DNA from: Bradyrhizobium sp. CB2312
GTDB taxonomy: Bacteria > Pseudomonadota > Alphaproteobacteria > Rhizobiales > Xanthobacteraceae
NCBI RefSeq assembly: GCF_029714425.1
Contig: NZ_CP121668.1
Location: 9,135,501 to 9,199,500 of the forward strand
Reading direction: 5' to 3'
DNA length: 64,000 nt
The translations under genes and the position numbers were made by a program. Of the stretch, positions 41,669 through 50,851 are shown piece by piece. Numbering within the stretch: the stretch's first letter is position 1; each line of letters begins with the position of its first letter. Under the pieces are notes generated by a model. It had not been told where the DNA came from. It did not search any database and was given only the letters and a program-made list of their open reading frames with translations.

Positions 41669-43665
41669 AGCGCCACCACCAGGAGCAGCACGATCAACGC
41701 GGCGAAAACGAGCGTCAGATAGCGGCGGATGGTGAGGAATTGCAGCAGATTGATGCGCTCGGTCACAACGCCGATCACCTTGGCGATCGGTGCGTAGAGC
41801 GCATCCCAGATCAGGTCGCGCATGTCGACGGTGAGCCGTGCCGGCGCGGGCGACAGGGGCTGCGGCATCTCGCCGATCTCGCGCGCAGCGAAGATCACGC
41901 TGCCGAACACGCGGCGGATCGGCTGCGAGAAGCTGGAGGCGGAGTATTGGATCGCGGGGTTCGAATCCGGATAGCCGCAATCCCAGGCCGGTGCGCGACG
42001 CAAGCGATCCGACGCGAGGCGATGAATGGCGGTGGCTGCGGCCATGCCGCTGAGCGCTGCAAACAGAAACACCAAGAGGCCGTTATAGGAGCTGCGGCTC
42101 TCCGCGATCGGAACGATGGTCAGCCACTCCAGTCCAGTCTGGTGCGGCATGACGTTGCCGACCATAGCCTTGCTCACCGGCGCGAGCGCGTCGATGAAGA
42201 GGCCGGGCAGGATGCCGGCGACGAGGCAGAGAGCGGCTAGCGCGAACATGGCGGAGAGCGAGAAGAGATCGGTCTCGTGCGCGGATGCGGCAACATCCGA
42301 ACGGGGACGGCCGAGGAAGCTGACACCGTAGAGTTTGACGAAACACGCCGCGGCGAAAGCAGCGGCGAGCGCCAGCAGTCCGCCGACTGCCGGGACGATC
42401 AACTTCAGTCCCCAGTTCGGCAGTTGCGGTGAGAGCAGGATCGCCTGGAAGGTCAGCCATTCCGAAACGAAGCCGTTGAACGGCGGCAATGCCGAGATCG
42501 CGACGCAGCCGACCAGCACCGCGAACGCCGTCTTCGGCATGCGATGGATCAACCCGCCGAGCTTCTCCATGTCGCGCTCGCCGGTGACTTCCAGCACGGC
42601 GCCGGCGCCAAAGAACAACAGGCTCTTGAATAGCGCGTGATTGAAGACGTGCAGCAGCGCCGCAGTGAAGGCGAGCGCGGCCACCCAATCGAGCCCCTGG
42701 GCCTTGAAGGCGAGCGCCAGCCCGAGGCCGGTGAAGATGATGCCGATATTCTCGATGGTCGAATAGGCGAGTACGCGCTTGATGTCGCGCTGCATCAGCG
42801 CATAGAGCACACCTAGCGTCGCGGTCGGCCCGCCAACCAAGAGTACCACCACGCTCCACCACCACACCGGTTCGGGCAGAAGATCAAAGACGATACGCGC
42901 GAAGCCGTAGACGGCGACCTTGGTCATGACGCCGCTCATGAGGCCGGAGACGTGGCTGGGCGCGGCGGGATGGGCGAGCGGCAGCCAAGCGTGTAGCGGC
43001 ACCAGGCCAGCCTTGGAGCCGGCACCCAGCAGCACGAGGATCACCACCATGCCGGTCAGCGCAGCGGAAGGATGCGAGGCTCGGATCGCATCGAAATCGT
43101 AACCGGCGCCGCTCGCGAGCAGGCCGAAGGCGAGCAGCAGCGCCAGCGTGCCGAAACTTGCCATCAGAAGATAGACATAGCCGGCGCGGACATTCCCGGC
43201 CTCCCGGTGATGCGACACCACCATCGCCCAGGAGCTCAGCGACATGAATTCCCAGGCGACCAGGAAGCTGAAGGCATCGTTTGCCAGCACGACGACGTTC
43301 ATCGCCGCGAGATAGGCAGGATAGAACGGTAGCACGCGGCCTGGGGAGTCCTCGTGCCTGGAGTAGCCGAGCGCGAACAGGCTCGCAGCGGCGCCGCCGA
43401 GATTGACGACGACGAGGAAGAAGGCGGACAGTGCATCGAGCCGGAAATGGGCACCGAGCCAGGGCAGGCCGATCGGCAGTGTCGCGCTCAACACGGGATG
43501 GGCGGGATCGAGCAAATGAAGGAGCACGGTAGCGCAGAGCGCCGCAGTGATGACGAGGCAGGCGCCATACAGCACGACCGAGCCGCGCGGGCGCATCGAC
43601 AGCACGATTCCAGCCGGCGCCAGCACCAGCAGAGCCGCCACTGACCATAGCGCCACGGCGATCAT
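41665..43665 (-). CDS. hyfB: Hyf-like membrane subunit B (NuoL/M type)
   Basis: 666 residues, about 16 membrane segments, antiporter-like. FLVAWEFMSLSSWAMVVSHHREAG, GLVPLHAWLPLAHPAAPSHVSGLMSGVMTKVAVYG (proton-channel Lys and His) and VLAYSTIENIGIIFTGLGLAL are present. First gene of an operon in the order B-C-E-F-G-I with overlaps or gaps of only a few bases. No HyfD, hydrogenase maturation gene or formate dehydrogenase is seen within the window. Confidence 0.93.
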   Translation of the reverse strand: MIAVALWSVAALLVLAPAGIVLSMRPRGSVVLYGACLVITAALCATVLLHLLDPAHPVLSATLPIGLPWLGAHFRLDALSAFFLVVVNLGGAAASLFALGYSRHEDSPGRVLPFYPAYLAAMNVVVLANDAFSFLVAWEFMSLSSWAMVVSHHREAGNVRAGYVYLLMASFGTLALLLAFGLLASGAGYDFDAIRASHPSAALTGMVVILVLLGAGSKAGLVPLHAWLPLAHPAAPSHVSGLMSGVMTKVAVYGFARIVFDLLPEPVWWWSVVVLLVGGPTATLGVLYALMQRDIKRVLAYSTIENIGIIFTGLGLALAFKAQGLDWVAALAFTAALLHVFNHALFKSLLFFGAGAVLEVTGERDMEKLGGLIHRMPKTAFAVLVGCVAISALPPFNGFVSEWLTFQAILLSPQLPNWGLKLIVPAVGGLLALAAAFAAACFVKLYGVSFLGRPRSDVAASAHETDLFSLSAMFALAALCLVAGILPGLFIDALAPVSKAMVGNVMPHQTGLEWLTIVPIAESRSSYNGLLVFLFAALSGMAAATAIHRLASDRLRRAPAWDCGYPDSNPAIQYSASSFSQPIRRVFGSVIFAAREIGEMPQPLSPAPARLTVDMRDLIWDALYAPIAKVIGVVTERINLLQFLTIRRYLTLVFAALIVLLLVVAL

Positions 43666-43705
43666 GGCCGCTCCTCGATCATGATTTGCGCGCGCGTCGC
43701 CATCG

Positions 43706-43975
43706 CTATTGGCCGCCGGCGCTCGGTCGCGGAGACTTCAGCCGCACACCGCGCCCCCCGGAACTCGACGCCGCCCCCTCGGCGATCAACTCGATGCCGG
43801 CAACTGACAGCCCCTCGACCAGCTTCACCAGGGAATCGACATTGCCGCGGATCACCCCTTCGGAGGCTTCCATGCGCTGAATCGTTGGCAGCGACAGCGA
43901 ACAGAGCTGCGCGAGTTCGCGCTGGTCAATCCTGAGCAAGGCACGGGCGGCACGAAGCTGCGCGGCGGTGATCAC
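43706..43975 (-). CDS. XRE-type HTH regulator, small
   Basis: 89 residues from a GTG at 43975 (VITAAQLRAARALLRIDQRELAQLCSLSLPTIQRMEASEG is the HTH). The ORF is open upstream to a TTG at 44044, but an inverted repeat that looks like an operator (44030-44054) would then lie within the gene, so I prefer the shorter start. The C-terminal SLVKLVEGLSVAGIELIAEGAASSSGGRGVRL tail is usual for small rhizobial XRE proteins. Lies 40 bases upstream of hyfB in the same direction, so it may control that operon. Confidence 0.75.
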   Translation of the reverse strand: MITAAQLRAARALLRIDQRELAQLCSLSLPTIQRMEASEGVIRGNVDSLVKLVEGLSVAGIELIAEGAASSSGGRGVRLKSPRPSAGGQ

Positions 43976-44029
43976 GGGGCGAATGTCCGTGGCAGTTACA
44001 GGGATCAACTTACCAAGCTTAGGGCGCGC

Positions 44030-44054
44030 AAAATGACGTTTCAAGCGTCATTTT
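44030..44054. promoter_or_regulatory. Inverted repeat upstream of XRE gene
   Basis: AAAATGACG-N7-CGTCATTTT, nine-base perfect arms. It lies 55-79 bases ahead of the chosen XRE start, consistent with an autoregulatory operator for the XRE protein and the hyf-like operon. Role is inference. Confidence 0.55.
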
Positions 44055-44195
44055 CTATATGCGACGCATCATTGCGTTCGAGGCCCTCGAAGCTCGCGCC
44101 CTCGCGCTAATTCAAGCCCGGGCATGACAACCGCGCGAATGCGGCGCGAGCTTCCGCGGTCGCGCTCGCACGCACCCAAGAATGATTGGTCCGCC

Positions 44196-44717
44196 TCAAA
44201 ACTCGTTCGCGATCTTCGATAGCATTTCCAGCAGGGCCTCGCGGTTGGCTTGCCCGAGCAACTCGTTCAGCCGCGCCTCGTGCTTGGTGGCGACGAGCTT
44301 CTTCGCCCGCGTCAGCACGGCCTTGCCCTTGTCGGTCAGGACCAGGATGTGCGAGCGGCGGTCGTTGGTGGAGCGGATCCGCGCGCAGAGGTCGCGGCTC
44401 TCCAGATTGTCGAGCATGGCCACGAAGTTCGGCCGGAGGATGCCGAGGGTCGAGGCGATCTCGGTCTGGTTACGGCCGGGGTTCTTGTCCACCAGCAGCA
44501 GCACCGAGAACTGCGCCGGCGTCAGCTGGAGCGAGGCCATGCAGCGCAAGAAGTTCTCGAACACCTTGAGCTGCGCCCGCTTCAGGACATAGCCGAGCTG
44601 CTCGGAGAGCTCGCCGAGCTGGAGGGCCTCGGCCTGCGGCTCGGCCGCGTCCTTGCGGCCCTTGGCCGCGTCGGTGGCCTTTTCGGAAGACTTTTCAGCG
44701 GTTTTGGAAACGGTCAT
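44196..44717 (-). CDS. MarR-family transcriptional regulator (CouR candidate)
   Basis: 173 residues. A Lys/Ala/Glu-rich N-terminal tail (1-35) precedes the MarR fold: LTPAQFSVLLLVDKNPGRNQTEIASTLGILRPNFVAMLDNLESRDLCARIRSTNDRRSHILVLTDKG contains recognition helix and wing (DxRS). Divergent from an ABC transporter operon. Its promoter carries GTTAT-N5-ATAAT, a pattern repeated ahead of pobA and the feruloyl-CoA synthase operon. The R. palustris p-coumaroyl-CoA sensor CouR is a MarR protein, so this may be its counterpart; the assignment is inference. Confidence 0.9.
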   Translation of the reverse strand: MTVSKTAEKSSEKATDAAKGRKDAAEPQAEALQLGELSEQLGYVLKRAQLKVFENFLRCMASLQLTPAQFSVLLLVDKNPGRNQTEIASTLGILRPNFVAMLDNLESRDLCARIRSTNDRRSHILVLTDKGKAVLTRAKKLVATKHEARLNELLGQANREALLEMLSKIANEF

Positions 44718-44772
44718 CGCCTCTTGCTCGTAATCCCGCTAAATTCAGGACGGGTCGTTTCCCGCCCTTGAA

Positions 44773-44787
44773 GTTATATTTGATAAT
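44773..44787. promoter_or_regulatory. RTTAT-N5-ATAAY inverted repeat, site 1
   Basis: GTTAT-ATTTG-ATAAT between the MarR gene and the ABC permease gene. A wider inverted repeat ATATTTGATA-N14-TATCAAATAT (44776-44809) overlaps it. Same five-five-five layout at 52321 and 57064. Probable MarR operator. Confidence 0.6.
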
Positions 44788-44894
44788 TGTTATGGACCAT
44801 ATCAAATATCGTCAGCGTATTTCAATGGCTGTGTGGGGACCATCCACCGCAATTGCGGAGGCCGGTCCTCGATCTTGAGGGGGAGCGTCCGGTC

Positions 44895-45935
44895 TTGAAC
44901 ACCACTATCATGCTGTTCCTGGTGCAGGACGGCATCACCAATGGCGCGATCTACGCGCTGCTCGGCCTCGCCCTGGTGCTGGTGTTCGCCGTCACCCGCG
45001 TCATCCTCATTCCTCAGGGCGAGTTCGTCACCTATGGCGCGCTGACCTATGCTTCGCTCGCCGCCGGCCAGATGCCGGGCACGGCGAAGCTGGCGCTGGC
45101 GCTGGGCATCGGCGCCTTCGCCTTCGACCTGTTCGTGGCGCGCAAGGCGCTGCACGGTCGGCTCATCGTGCGCAGCCTCCTCACCAACGTCGTGCTGCCG
45201 GCCATCGTGCTGGCGCTGACGATTTACTTCGCCGCCCAGAAGCCGCCGGTCGCCATCTGCATCGCGCTCGCGCTGGTGATCGTGGCGATGATCGGCGTCT
45301 ATCTCTACCGCATCGCGTTCCAGCCGCTGGCGCACACCTCGGTGCTGGTGCTGCTGATCGCCTCGGTAGGCGTCCATCTCGCGCTGCAGGGCCTCGGCCT
45401 GTTGTTCTTCGGCGCCGAAGGCCAGCGCGGACCTGCGGTGCTCTCAGGCGCCTTCACCGCCGGCGCGCTGCGCTTCACCGGCCAGAGCATCACCGTCTAC
45501 GCCATCACCATCGCCTTCATCGTCGGTCTCTGGCTGTTTTTCGGCCTGACACTCTACGGCAAGGCGCTGCGCGCGACCGCCGTGAACCGGCTGGGAGCGC
45601 GACTCGCCGGCATCCGCACCACGCTGTCGGGGCAGATCGCCTTCCTGCTCGCCTCCGTCATCGGCGCGCTGTCGGGCATCATGATCGTGCCGATCACGAC
45701 GCTCTACTACGACTCGGGCTTCCTGATCGGCCTCAAGGGCTTCGTCGCCGCGATCATCGGCGGGCTCGTCAGCTATCCCCTCACCGCCGTCGCGGCGCTG
45801 GTCGTCGGCATCGTCGAGGCGTTCTCGTCCTTCTATGCCTCCAACTACAAGGAAGTGATCGTTTTCATGCTGCTGATCCCCGTGCTGCTGCTGCGCTCGC
45901 TCGCCGCGCCCGCGGTCGAGGAAGAGAAGGACTGA
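44895..45935 (+). CDS. Branched-chain-type ABC transporter permease (LivH-like)
   Basis: 346-residue permease from a TTG at 44895 with GAGGGGGAG upstream; ATG at 44910 is an alternative. LVQDGITNGAIYALLGLALVLVFAVTRVILIPQGEFVTYGAL is the LivH N terminus; LRATAVNRLGARLAGIRTTLSGQIAFLLASVIGALSG is the coupling loop. It is longer than typical LivH (about 290) with an extra pair of hydrophobic segments near residues 60-130. First gene of a three-gene operon divergent from MarR. No binding protein in the operon. Confidence 0.9.
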   Translation: MNTTIMLFLVQDGITNGAIYALLGLALVLVFAVTRVILIPQGEFVTYGALTYASLAAGQMPGTAKLALALGIGAFAFDLFVARKALHGRLIVRSLLTNVVLPAIVLALTIYFAAQKPPVAICIALALVIVAMIGVYLYRIAFQPLAHTSVLVLLIASVGVHLALQGLGLLFFGAEGQRGPAVLSGAFTAGALRFTGQSITVYAITIAFIVGLWLFFGLTLYGKALRATAVNRLGARLAGIRTTLSGQIAFLLASVIGALSGIMIVPITTLYYDSGFLIGLKGFVAAIIGGLVSYPLTAVAALVVGIVEAFSSFYASNYKEVIVFMLLIPVLLLRSLAAPAVEEEKD

Positions 45936-45940
45936 CGCGC

Positions 45941-47710
45941 ATGCAGAGCCGGCTTCCCATTCTCGTCTTTGCACTGGTCATGGCGGCAATTCCATTCGTC
46001 CCTGGCATGCCGCCGTTCTGGATCGTGCTGCTCGACAACATCGGCCTTGCCGCCCTGGTCGCGATGGGCCTCGTGCTGCTCACCGGCGTCGGCGGCCTCA
46101 CCTCGTTCGGTCAGGCCGCCTTCGTCGGCTTCGGCGCCTACACCACGGCGGTGCTGACGACGACCTATGGCCTGTCGCCGTGGCTGACGCTGCCGCTGTC
46201 GCTCGTGGTCAGCGGATCGCTGGCGGTGTTGCTCGGGCTGATCACCGTCCGCCTCTCCGGGCACTATCTGCCGCTCGGCACGCTCGCCTGGGGGCTCGGC
46301 CTGTTCTACCTGTTCAGCAAGCTGGAGTTTCTCGGCCGTAACGACGGCATCTCGGCGATCCCGCCGCTGTCGGTCGGCACGTTCAAGATGCTGTCGCCCG
46401 GCTCGATCTATTACGCGATCTGGGTCGCCGTGATCGTCTCGGCGCTTCTGACCATGAACCTGCTGGACTCCCGCACCGGCCGCGCCATCCGCGCGCTGCG
46501 GCGCGGTCATGTCGCGGCGGAAGCTTTCGGCGTGCACACGCCGCGCGCCAAGCTCCTGGTGTTCATCCATGCCGCGGTGCTCGCCGGCCTCTCCGGGTGG
46601 CTCTACGCCCATCTCCAGCGCGCGGTGAACCCGACACCGTTCGGTGCGCAGGCCGGCATCGAATATCTCTTCATCGCGGTGGTCGGCGGCGCCGGCTACG
46701 TCTGGGGTGGCGTGCTGGGCGCGGCGATCGTCGTGGTGCTGAAGGAGGTGCTGCAAAGCTATTTGCCGCTGATCCTGCCGGGCTCCGGCCAGGTCGAGAC
46801 CATCGTGTTCGGCATCATGCTGGTGGCGCTGCTGCAGCTCGCGCCCGGCGGCGTGTGGCCCTGGCTGATGTCGTTCCTGCCCGAGCGCAGCGGTGGCAAG
46901 AAGCCCGACACCTCGTTGAAGCTGGAGCACCGCCCGCGCTCGTCCGGCGAGTCCCGCATCCTCCTTCAGGTCGAGAAGGCGCGAAAACAGTTCGGCGGCG
47001 TGGTTGCGGTCAACAACGTCTCCTTCGACGTCCAGGCCCGCGAGATCGTCGCGCTGATCGGCCCGAACGGCGCCGGCAAGAGCACGACCTTCAACCTGAT
47101 CACCGGCGTGTTGTCGGCTACATCAGGCTCGATCTCGGTGCTCGGCAGGAAAGTCGACAAGGCGCCGCCGCAGGAAATCGTCAAGCTCGGCATCAGCAGG
47201 ACCTTTCAGCATGTGAAGCTGGTGCCTGACATGACCGTGCTGGAGAATGTCGCGATCGGCGCGCATCTGCGCGGCCATTCCGGACCCGTTTCCTCGATGC
47301 TGCGGCTCGACCGCGCCGACGAGGCAAAGCTGATCGCCGAGGCCGCCCGCCAGATCGAGCGCGTCGGCCTTGCCGACCAGATGCACCAGCTGGCGGGCTC
47401 GCTGTCGCTCGGCCAGCAGCGCATCGTCGAGATCGCCCGCGCGCTCTGCGTCGATCCGATGCTGCTGCTGCTCGACGAGCCGGCCGCTGGCCTACGCCAC
47501 ATGGAGAAGCAGCGGCTCGCGACGCTCTTGCGCGAGCTGCGCGACGGCGGCATGAGCGTGCTTCTGGTCGAGCACGACATGGGCTTTGTGATGAACCTCG
47601 CCGACCGCATCGTGGTGCTCGATTTCGGCACCAAGATCGCGGAAGGCACGCCCGCCACGATCAAGACCAATCCCGAAGTCATCAAGGCCTATCTCGGAGT
47701 GGCGGCATGA
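45941..47710 (+). CDS. Fused LivM-like permease and LivG-like ATPase
   Basis: 589 residues. The N-terminal LivM-like permease (about 1-325) includes [27 protein letters not shown] and [37 protein letters not shown]. The LivG-like ATPase follows (about 340-589): Walker [10 protein letters not shown] with K380, [23 protein letters not shown], signature [15 protein letters not shown], Walker [14 protein letters not shown]. Such fusions are known in this transporter family, especially for aromatic acid uptake. Starts six bases after the permease gene. Confidence 0.93.
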   Translation: MQSRLPILVFALVMAAIPFVPGMPPFWIVLLDNIGLAALVAMGLVLLTGVGGLTSFGQAAFVGFGAYTTAVLTTTYGLSPWLTLPLSLVVSGSLAVLLGLITVRLSGHYLPLGTLAWGLGLFYLFSKLEFLGRNDGISAIPPLSVGTFKMLSPGSIYYAIWVAVIVSALLTMNLLDSRTGRAIRALRRGHVAAEAFGVHTPRAKLLVFIHAAVLAGLSGWLYAHLQRAVNPTPFGAQAGIEYLFIAVVGGAGYVWGGVLGAAIVVVLKEVLQSYLPLILPGSGQVETIVFGIMLVALLQLAPGGVWPWLMSFLPERSGGKKPDTSLKLEHRPRSSGESRILLQVEKARKQFGGVVAVNNVSFDVQAREIVALIGPNGAGKSTTFNLITGVLSATSGSISVLGRKVDKAPPQEIVKLGISRTFQHVKLVPDMTVLENVAIGAHLRGHSGPVSSMLRLDRADEAKLIAEAARQIERVGLADQMHQLAGSLSLGQQRIVEIARALCVDPMLLLLDEPAAGLRHMEKQRLATLLRELRDGGMSVLLVEHDMGFVMNLADRIVVLDFGTKIAEGTPATIKTNPEVIKAYLGVAA

Positions 47711-48438
47711 GCGCCCTGTTGTCCGTCACCGACGCGCATGTGTCTTACGGCAAGGTCGAAGCCGTGCGCTCGGTCTCGCTCGAGGTCGGCGCCAACCAGA
47801 TCGTCACCATCGTCGGCGCCAACGGCGCCGGCAAGACCACGCTGCTCTCGGCCATCATGGGCATCCTGCCGCTGAAGGGCCGCGTCGCCTTTGCGGGCCA
47901 GGATCTCGCCCGCCTCGACATCGAGGATCGCGTCGCGATGGGGCTTGGCCTCGTGCCGGAACACCGCGAATTGTTCGTGACCATGAATGTCGAGGACAAT
48001 CTCGAGCTCGGCGCGTTCCGGATCGAGAAGAGCAGGGCGAAGACCTCGATCGAGCGGATCTACACGCTGTTTCCGCGCCTGAAGGAGCGCCGCAAGCAGC
48101 TCGCCGGCACCTTGTCCGGTGGCGAGCAGCAGATGCTGGCGATGGGGCGTGCGCTGATGGGCGAACCAAAGCTCCTGATGCTGGACGAGCCGAGCCTCGG
48201 CCTTGCCCCGATCATCGTCGCCGACATCTTCCGTATCGTCACCGAGCTGCGGGCTGCCGGCGTCTCGGTGCTGCTGGTCGAGCAGAACGCGCAGGCCGCG
48301 CTGAAGATCGCGGACCATGCCTATGTGATGGAGCTCGGCGAGTTCGTGCTGAGCGGCAAGGCCAGCGACATCGCCGCGAACGAACGGGTGGCGGCGAGCT
48401 ATCTCGGCTTCCAGCACGAAGCCGCGAGTGTGATCTGA
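47707..48438 (+). CDS. Branched-chain-type ABC transporter ATPase (LivF-like)
   Basis: 243 residues. Walker A GANGAGKTT, VPEHRELFVTMNVEDNLELGAF, signature LSGGEQQMLAMGRALMG, Walker B LLMLDEPSLGLAP. Overlaps the fused gene by four bases (ATGA). Third and last gene of the operon. The missing binding protein may be the one at 61173-62324, beside the feruloyl-CoA synthase cluster. Confidence 0.94.
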   Translation: MSALLSVTDAHVSYGKVEAVRSVSLEVGANQIVTIVGANGAGKTTLLSAIMGILPLKGRVAFAGQDLARLDIEDRVAMGLGLVPEHRELFVTMNVEDNLELGAFRIEKSRAKTSIERIYTLFPRLKERRKQLAGTLSGGEQQMLAMGRALMGEPKLLMLDEPSLGLAPIIVADIFRIVTELRAAGVSVLLVEQNAQAALKIADHAYVMELGEFVLSGKASDIAANERVAASYLGFQHEAASVI

Positions 48439-48458
48439 TTTCGCGGCCGACTCTTCTT

Positions 48459-48600
48459 CCCTTCTCCCCTTGCGGGAGAAGGTGGCGCGAAGCGCCGGAT
48501 GAGGGGTTCTTTCCGCTCGCCACTGTGTTTGTGAGGATAGAGACCCCTCACCCGTCTCGTCGCTACGCGACGAGCCACCCTCTCCCGCAAGGGGAGAGGG
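48459..48600. repeat. Palindromic intergenic repeat, family D copy 2
   Basis: CCCTTCTCCCCTTGCGGGAG at the left and CCCTCTCCCGCAAGGGGAG at the right with GGATGAGGGGT and CCCCTCACCCGTC between. Closely related to the copy at 17554. Confidence 0.85.
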
Positions 48601-48618
48601 TGCACCGAGCAAGCCGCT

Positions 48619-49254
48619 CTAGCTTTCGTTAGCGGATGGACTCGCCTTCCCCTTCAGCGCCGCGACCTCCGCCTCAAGCTCGGCGATCCGCTGATCCCGC
48701 GCCGCGAGTGCCGCTGCAACATCCGGCGCATCAAACTTCTGCGGGATGTGCTGCGGGCAGTTGGTGTCCCAGGCTGCGATCTTGAACAGGATCACCTGCT
48801 CCGGCCTCGCGCGGTAACCCTTCGGCATCAGGGCCGTCATCAGCGCCTCGTCGTCCTCGACCACGCGCGCCTCGCCCCAGATCTTCACCCTCCGGCGATG
48901 GGCGTAGTCCATGACGAAGATGTAGGCCTTGGGATTCTCGGACAGGTTTCCTTGGGTGATGTACTGCCGGTTGCCGGCGTAATCGGCGAAGGCGAGCGTC
49001 TGCTTGTCCAGCACCTTGAGAAAGCCCTTGGGCCCGCCGCGGTGCTGGATGTAGGGCTGGCCGTCGGCCGAGGCCGTCGCAAAATAGAAGCTGTTGGCGT
49101 CAGCCAGGAACGCCGCGAGGTTCTCGTCGACCTCGGTGCGCCATCCCCGCTGCTCGGCATGGGCATAGCCCTCGCGCGATCCCTTTCGGGTCTGGATCGA
49201 TTTCACGGCCGGCGAGAAGGCGACGTCGCTGGCATAGGTGTGGACTGCGGTCAT
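48619..49254 (-). CDS. Pyridoxamine 5'-phosphate oxidase-like FMN-binding protein
   Basis: 211 residues with the split beta-barrel of the PPOX family: FLADANSFYFATASADGQPYIQHRGGPKGFLKVLD and AFADYAGNRQYITQGNLSENPKAYIFVMDYAHRRRVKIWGEARVVED are flavin-binding segments. The C terminus ends in a short coiled coil (RDQRIAELEAEVAALKGK). ATG at 49254 is followed by MTAVHTYASDVAFSPAVKSIQ. Divergent from a LysR gene, which likely controls it. Substrate unknown. Confidence 0.88.
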   Translation of the reverse strand: MTAVHTYASDVAFSPAVKSIQTRKGSREGYAHAEQRGWRTEVDENLAAFLADANSFYFATASADGQPYIQHRGGPKGFLKVLDKQTLAFADYAGNRQYITQGNLSENPKAYIFVMDYAHRRRVKIWGEARVVEDDEALMTALMPKGYRARPEQVILFKIAAWDTNCPQHIPQKFDAPDVAAALAARDQRIAELEAEVAALKGKASPSANES

Positions 49255-49353
49255 CGGAACATCTCCTGAAATTCCGGCGCATTTTCTGCGTCTTTCGGTG
49301 ACTAAAATGGACCTTCCGGCGATTAAAACAATCTCGCCGCTTGACACCTCATC

Positions 49354-49370
49354 ATTGCGTAATATGCAAT
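49354..49370. promoter_or_regulatory. LysR-type box ATTGC-N7-GCAAT
   Basis: Perfect inverted repeat with T-N11-A spacing, seven bases before the LysR start and about 100 bases upstream of the PPOX-like start. Typical place for a LysR operator; likely autoregulation and divergent control. Confidence 0.65.
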
Positions 49371-49376
49371 AATGCC

Positions 49377-50261
49377 ATGGACCGCCTTGAGGCCATGCAC
49401 GTCTTCGTCACCGTCGCCGATCTGCGTGGCTTTGCGCCGGCGGCGCGAAAACTGCGGCTGTCGCCCTCGGCGGTGACGCGGCTGATCGCGGCGCTGGAGG
49501 AGCATCTCGGCGCCCGGTTGCTGCAACGGACCACGCGGCAGGTGCGGCTGACCGATGTCGGCACGCGCTATCTGGAGCGCGCGCGGCGCATCCTCGCCGA
49601 TGTCGAGGAGGCCGACGGCTCGGCGCAGGAGGAGCGCAACCGGCCGAGCGGACGCCTCGTGGTGTCGGCGCCGGTCGGCTTCGGCCGGCTGCATGTCGGA
49701 CCGGTCATGACCGAATATCTGAAACGCTATCCAGAGATCGCTTGCGAGCTCCGACTGTCTGATAATCTCGTCAATCTCGTCGAGGACGCGGTCGACGCCG
49801 CCGTGCGCATCGGCCATCTCGCGGATTCCTCGCTGGTTGCGCGCCAGGTCGGCGAGATGCGGCGCCTCGTGGTGGCCGCGCCGGGCTATCTCAAACGCCA
49901 TGGCGAGCCGAAGACGCCGGAGGCGCTGCCCGACCATCAGACCATCCAGTTCGGCCCGTCGGCCGGCTGGCGCTTCGAGCAGGACGGCCGCGAGATCGAG
50001 GTGACTCCGTCGCCCCGCTTCACCAGCAACAGCGCCGACGCAGCGCTGCAATATGCCGAGGCCGGCGGCGGCGTGACGCGCGTGCTGGCGTATCAGGCCG
50101 CCGAAGGCCTGAAGCGCGGGCGGCTCAAAATCGTACTGGCGAAATACGAGCAGCCGGCGCTGCCGGTCCACATCGTCTACCCGACCTCGCGCCTGCTCTC
50201 GGCCAAGGTGCGCGCGTTCATCGATCTCGTGGTGGAGACGGCGGAGTGGCGGTTTGGGTGA
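49377..50261 (+). CDS. LysR-family transcriptional regulator
   Basis: 294 residues. HTH at about 3-60 (LEAMHVFVTVADLRGFAPAARKLRLSPSAVTRLIAALEEHLGARLLQRTTRQVRLT), effector domain at about 90-290 (GRLVVSAPVGFGRLHVGPVMTEYLKRYPEIACELRLSDNLVNLVEDAVDAAVRIGHL). Belongs to the CrgA-like subgroup by that segment. ATG at 49377 is preferred to an upstream in-frame start inside the operator. Divergent from the PPOX-like gene. Confidence 0.94.
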   Translation: MDRLEAMHVFVTVADLRGFAPAARKLRLSPSAVTRLIAALEEHLGARLLQRTTRQVRLTDVGTRYLERARRILADVEEADGSAQEERNRPSGRLVVSAPVGFGRLHVGPVMTEYLKRYPEIACELRLSDNLVNLVEDAVDAAVRIGHLADSSLVARQVGEMRRLVVAAPGYLKRHGEPKTPEALPDHQTIQFGPSAGWRFEQDGREIEVTPSPRFTSNSADAALQYAEAGGGVTRVLAYQAAEGLKRGRLKIVLAKYEQPALPVHIVYPTSRLLSAKVRAFIDLVVETAEWRFG

Positions 50262-50429
50262 GGTCTCGTGTCCCGGACGCGCTGCAACGCGTAGCGTTGC
50301 TGCGCAGAGCCGGGACCCAGGAGGCCACGCCGTAAGCTGCGGATGGATGGGCCCCGGCTCTGCAGCGCACCGCACCGGACGATGCTACGCATCGCCGGGA
50401 GCGCTGCGCCGCGTGCGGGGCACGAGACC
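50262..50429. repeat. Palindromic intergenic repeat, family A copy 2
   Basis: GGTCTCGTGTCCCGGACGC at the left and GCGGGGCACGAGACC at the right, with CAGAGCCGGGACCCAGGAGG and GATGGGCCCCGGCTCTGCAG inside. Same structure as 3345-3464. It lies between two convergent genes. Confidence 0.82.
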
Positions 50430-50431
50430 GG

Positions 50432-50851
50432 CTACCCCGGCTTCGGCACCACCCTAAACGTCCCGCTGGCGCGCGCGATCACGACGTCGTCGGCTTTCAC
50501 CAGGGCTTGCGCGAAGCAGATCGTCTTGCCGGTCTTGATCACATCGCTCTCGATCGAACACCACTGGCCGATCTCGGCGGAGCCGACGAAATCGACCGAG
50601 AGCGAGACCGTCACGAATGACGTGGTCCAGCCCGTCGCCTGTGCGCAGCTATAGCCCATCGCGTTGTCGGCGAGCGCCGTGATGAGGCCGCCATGGATCA
50701 GGCCGCGCCCGTTGGTGTGCGGCTTCGCCAGCCGCAGGCCGATGATGACGGCCTTGTCGGTTTTCTTCGCGTATAGCGGCTCCCAGGGTTCGGTGAGCGG
50801 GCTCTTGCGGAACAGCGGCTCGAAGCCGTCGGGGATGTCGGTGGAGGTCAT
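50432..50851 (-). CDS. PaaI-type hotdog thioesterase
   Basis: 139 residues, single hotdog domain. GRGLIHGGLITALADNAMGYSCAQAT (about 48-73) is the HGG active-site motif of PaaI-like acyl-CoA thioesterases. VTVSLSVDFVGSAEIGQWCSIESDVIKTGKTICFAQALV completes the sheet. It may release CoA from stalled aromatic or acyl thioesters. It stands alone, convergent with the LysR gene. Confidence 0.88.
   Translation of the reverse strand: MTSTDIPDGFEPLFRKSPLTEPWEPLYAKKTDKAVIIGLRLAKPHTNGRGLIHGGLITALADNAMGYSCAQATGWTTSFVTVSLSVDFVGSAEIGQWCSIESDVIKTGKTICFAQALVKADDVVIARASGTFRVVPKPG

Noticed and set aside
36571..43665. Functional hydrogenase-4 or formate hydrogenlyase
   Set aside because: The large subunit lacks the N-terminal Ni-ligand cysteines, and no HyfA/HyfH ferredoxin subunit, maturation gene or formate dehydrogenase is nearby.
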